This document shows, piece after piece, positions 5,660 to 7,385 of a stretch of 7,385 nt of DNA. Below the pieces are notes generated by a model. That model did not search any database. It saw nothing but the letters and a program-made list of their open reading frames with translations, and was not told the origin of the DNA. The DNA lies in NCBI GenBank assembly GCA_018816205.1, contig JAHIWJ010000050.1:1-7385 (forward strand), given 5' to 3'. Each line of letters opens with the position of its first letter. The first letter of the stretch is position 1. The stretch comes from Nanobdellota archaeon (lineage in GTDB: Archaea > Nanobdellota > Nanobdellia > Pacearchaeales > GW2011-AR1). The position numbers and the translations under genes are program-made.

Positions 5660-5667
5660 ATCACCTC
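5660..5667 (-). promoter_or_regulatory. Strong Shine-Dalgarno sequence of the GHMP kinase gene
   Basis: GAGGTGAT on the minus strand is a full match to the complement of the archaeal 16S rRNA 3' end (ATCACCTC). The GAGG core is five bases from the ATG at 5658. It decides the start and excludes the in-frame GTG at 5664. It is the only clear ribosome binding site in the window. Confidence 0.75.
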
Positions 5668-5690
5668 AAATGGAATAGTTAAAATGGGTT

Positions 5691-5700
5691 TTTATTATTA
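5691..5700 (-). promoter_or_regulatory. Probable TATA box of the GHMP kinase cluster
   Basis: TAATAATAAA on the minus strand includes the TAA stop of the surface protein gene (5698-5700). A start about 26 bases downstream would fall near 5670, leaving a leader of roughly 12 bases that contains the Shine-Dalgarno sequence. The AT-rich match is less perfect than the other TATA boxes here. Confidence 0.45.
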
Positions 5701-6981
5701 TTGGTCGGTTTGAGGGGACTGTGTGGGGTGGAGAGAAGGTGCAGATGGCCTTTCTTTTGTGACATTTACGATGATTATGATTGTCACGATGATTATTGCA
5801 AGAACTGCGATGGGGAGAAGTATTATGAGGAAAAGGTTTGCGCCGCCGAAAATGTCTGCTGAAAAGTAGGGCTGGATAACGTTAAATGCTGCGCTTCCAG
5901 TTGCTGAGATGTCTTTTTGGGGGTAGGTTGCTCGAGCGTAGAAGAGGTATTGGCCGACAGGGGCGTCGTTTGGAATTTTTAGTTTTCCTACTAACTGAAG
6001 TTTGTAGTTTTGGATTGCGTAACTGCCTTCCTGAGAAACGAGGATGTTGCCGTCGAAGTCTTTTATCGCGTAGTACATTAAGACATCAATATTTTGGAGG
6101 TTGCCATAGTTTTGGAGCTCCATAGTGGCCATGACGACTTCTCCGGGATAGTAATCTAATTTTTCTGGAGTGACTATTAGGTCGAAGAGGGGTTCTTCTT
6201 CTTTGACTTCGATTATTGTGTTGAGGGATTCCTCAAATGTGGGTGACTTGAAAGTTATTTTTCCGGTGTAGACGTCGGCGGGGATTTCTCTGGGCGCGAA
6301 GAAGTCGACTGTTAGGTCGGTTGTGCCGCTGTTGGGAATGTAGAACGGGACGTCTGGGACGAATGCTGCGATGAACTGCTTTAGGTCTCCGCTATCGACT
6401 TCTTGAATTTGGACTTGGTTATTTTGCAGGTTTCTTAGTTTGATGATTTCTCTTGTTGTTCTGCCATGGATGAGGGTTATTTTTAGCGGGTCGGGAACGA
6501 TTTCGAGTTGTTTTTGTCTTACACCGCCGCCTCCACCACCGCTTCCACCGCCTCCTCCGCCATCGTCTTCTTCGTCTCCGCCACCGGAATTGTTATAATA
6601 GGTGTAGATTTCTGTGCCGTTGCCGTAGATTTCAAGAGTGTATCTTAATGCGAGGCTTCCGGAGTAGGAGACATTGAACAGCATTCCGGAGCTGTTGACG
6701 CCGACTCGGTTAGGGTTTAGGCGGGAGCCGTAGATGCTTAAGATGCCATTTTTTGTGTTGTAGCCGTAGGTCGCGTTTGCAGATCCGAGGAAATAATATT
6801 GCTGGATTGCGCCGATTGTGTTATCATAGTTGAAGTTAATTTCGTAGGCGTAGAGGTCAGTGGTGTTGGAGATGCTTGCGCCTAATTTTGTGGTGTTATA
6901 TTGGACTATTGTTGTTGTGGCTGCTTTTGCGCCTGCAAGGAGGATTATTGCCAGGATTAGTAAAATACTCTTTTTGTACAT
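5698..6981 (-). CDS. Secreted, membrane-anchored surface glycoprotein with cohesin-like head and Ig-like stalk
   Basis: The protein has 427 residues. A signal peptide spans about 1-20 (basic MYKKS, hydrophobic core, AGAKA-A cleavage). The N-terminal domain (about 21-132) is strand-rich and cohesin-like (LYAYEINFNYDN, then GILSIYGSRLNPNRVGVN). An acidic/glycine linker covers 133-153. Two beta-sandwich, Ig/CARDB-like domains follow at about 155-260 and 265-368. A single membrane helix at about 381-407 and a short Ser/Pro/Thr/Gln tail end the protein. Seven N-glycosylation sequons (N29, N39, N69, N96, N103, N121, N130) lie in the head and at the start of the linker. Outside the membrane helix none follow. 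It is probably a cell-surface adhesin or structural protein exposed outside the cell. The ATG is supported by a TATA box 26 bases upstream. Confidence 0.85.
   Translation of the reverse strand: MYKKSILLILAIILLAGAKAATTTIVQYNTTKLGASISNTTDLYAYEINFNYDNTIGAIQQYYFLGSANATYGYNTKNGILSIYGSRLNPNRVGVNSSGMLFNVSYSGSLALRYTLEIYGNGTEIYTYYNNSGGGDEEDDGGGGGGSGGGGGGVRQKQLEIVPDPLKITLIHGRTTREIIKLRNLQNNQVQIQEVDSGDLKQFIAAFVPDVPFYIPNSGTTDLTVDFFAPREIPADVYTGKITFKSPTFEESLNTIIEVKEEEPLFDLIVTPEKLDYYPGEVVMATMELQNYGNLQNIDVLMYYAIKDFDGNILVSQEGSYAIQNYKLQLVGKLKIPNDAPVGQYLFYARATYPQKDISATGSAAFNVIQPYFSADIFGGANLFLIILLPIAVLAIIIVTIIIIVNVTKERPSAPSLHPTQSPQTDQ
6523..6585 (-). repeat. Low-complexity linker: acidic patch and polyglycine
   Basis: Residues 133-153 of the surface protein read as three glycines, DEEDD, then 13 residues that are all glycine except one serine. 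The coding DNA is a run of GGN codons that may be prone to slippage. It is probably a flexible hinge between the glycosylated head and the Ig-like stalk. Confidence 0.8.
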
Positions 6982-7003
6982 GAGGATTTATAGAAGAATG
7001 GAG

Positions 7004-7010
7004 TTATAAA
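7004..7010 (-). promoter_or_regulatory. TATA box of the surface glycoprotein gene
   Basis: CTTTATAACTC on the minus strand is centred 26 bases before the ATG at 6981. No Shine-Dalgarno lies between, so the message should be leaderless. Confidence 0.65.
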
Positions 7011-7068
7011 GATTTCCTTGTTGTGGCATTTATTTAATCAACGGACAAAGGCAATATTGTATACGGTG

Positions 7069-7281
7069 TCAGATTTTCTGTTTTAAAAAATCAGATAACT
7101 CCTGCGGTGAATAAACGCCGCATACATATTCTTTTAAAACAATATCAGACACAGGGGCTGATGAATAAATTGGAACAGCTTTCCCACGAGCAAAGCCCAT
7201 TTCAAATTTGCCACTGTCCCCAACATAACCCTGAGGATTTACTAAGTGCCTATCCCCATAGGAAATAATTTCTAAATAATT
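7069..7281 (-). pseudogene. 5'-truncated nucleoside 2-deoxyribosyltransferase-like gene
   Basis: A minus-strand frame of 70 codons ends at TGA (7069-7071). It reads VNPQGYVGDSGKFEMGFA, then GKAVPIYSSAPVSD and VYSPQELSDFLK. This matches the C-terminal half of nucleoside 2-deoxyribosyltransferase-fold proteins: the NPxGYVGxSxxFEIGYA motif, whose Glu is catalytic in the family, followed by a GK-hydrophobic-Y strand and a final SPEEL helix. The N-terminal half, with the first Rossmann strands, is missing. The frame is closed upstream by TAA at 7282-7284, and no ATG, GTG or TTG precedes the conserved motif. The first ATG (7200) would cut the domain. Upstream DNA is AT-rich and not coding. It is therefore probably a broken gene, or a gene with a non-standard start. 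Confidence 0.65.
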
Positions 7282-7293
7282 TTAGTTAATCGG

Positions 7294-7308
7294 CAGATTT
7301 ATAATCTG
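7294..7308. promoter_or_regulatory. Palindromic TATA-like element upstream of the deoxyribosyltransferase remnant
   Basis: CAGATT and AATCTG enclose TAT. Read on the minus strand it gives GATTATAAATC, centred about 26 bases before 7275, where the remnant frame has a TTA codon. That is the spacing seen for the leaderless genes here, so it may be the old promoter of that gene. The palindrome reads similarly on both strands. Confidence 0.35.
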
Positions 7309-7340
7309 AATGTTATTTGTTTTGGTTTCTCTCTTCTCTC

Positions 7341-7370
7341 TTTTAATATAATTCGTAAATATGCGAATTA
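7341..7370 (+). promoter_or_regulatory. Possible plus-strand promoter with repressor-operator palindrome
   Basis: An AT-rich TATA-like run (TTTTAATATAA, 7341-7351) is followed and slightly overlapped by a palindrome with 7-base arms TAATTCG (7349-7355) and CGAATTA (7364-7370) around an 8-base centre. A start about 26 bases after the TATA-like run would fall near 7373. The palindrome would then lie between the TATA box and the start, the usual place for an archaeal repressor site. The gene it would serve lies beyond the window, so this is inference. Confidence 0.3.
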
Positions 7371-7385
7371 CAAAATAAATTCAAA

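Noticed and set aside
5662..5664. GTG as start of the GHMP kinase
   Set aside because: The GTG is part of the Shine-Dalgarno sequence that positions the ATG at 5658.
1..7385. CRISPR arrays, tRNA or rRNA genes, inteins
   Set aside because: No regularly spaced direct repeats, no tRNA arms or rRNA-like stretches, and no insertion in the helicase ATP motifs were seen by eye.

Overview
The window looks archaeal. It carries an archaeal-type MCM replicative helicase, an RPA32-like OB-fold/winged-helix protein and an HExxH protein of a predicted metallopeptidase family (COG4900-like) well known from archaea. TATA boxes sit about 24-27 bases upstream of four start codons that lack any Shine-Dalgarno sequence, which is the archaeal leaderless pattern. 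The one clear ribosome binding site matches the archaeal/bacterial 16S tail. Very tight packing, short proteins and a secreted protein with a cohesin-like head and Ig-like stalk suggest a small-genome lineage such as a DPANN archaeon (Woesearchaeota/Pacearchaeota-like). That placement is inference.

Layout: all well-supported genes lie on the minus strand and are read from right to left. The right edge (7069-7385) holds a startless 70-codon remnant of a nucleoside 2-deoxyribosyltransferase-like gene, followed by a TATA-plus-palindrome element that may drive a plus-strand gene beyond the window. At 5698-6981 is a secreted, membrane-anchored surface protein with its own leaderless promoter. At 3834-5658 is a tightly coupled cluster: a compact GHMP-family sugar kinase, two tandem DUF167 (YggU-like) proteins that are paralogues of each other, and a small HExxH metallopeptidase. 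A 272-base spacer follows (3562-3833), with no convincing gene but a TATA-like element and a hairpin. At 419-3561 is a replication cluster: mcm, a small two-helix membrane protein, and the RPA32-like protein, each with its own promoter.

The left edge (1-486) is less clear. It holds a C-terminal gene tail on the plus strand, a dense group of inverted repeats, and a weak plus-strand ORF that runs convergently into the 3' end of the RPA32-like gene.

How the genes work together: MCM unwinds DNA and the RPA32-like protein presumably belongs to the single-strand binding complex, so the left half is a replication locus. The kinase/DUF167/metallopeptidase unit has no obvious shared pathway. The kinase resembles fucose/heptose kinases and lies next to a predicted glycoprotein, so a link to surface sugar metabolism is possible but unproven. 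A repeated economy is visible: several promoters are built into the stop codon of the preceding gene. I did not find a clearly new defence or mobile system.
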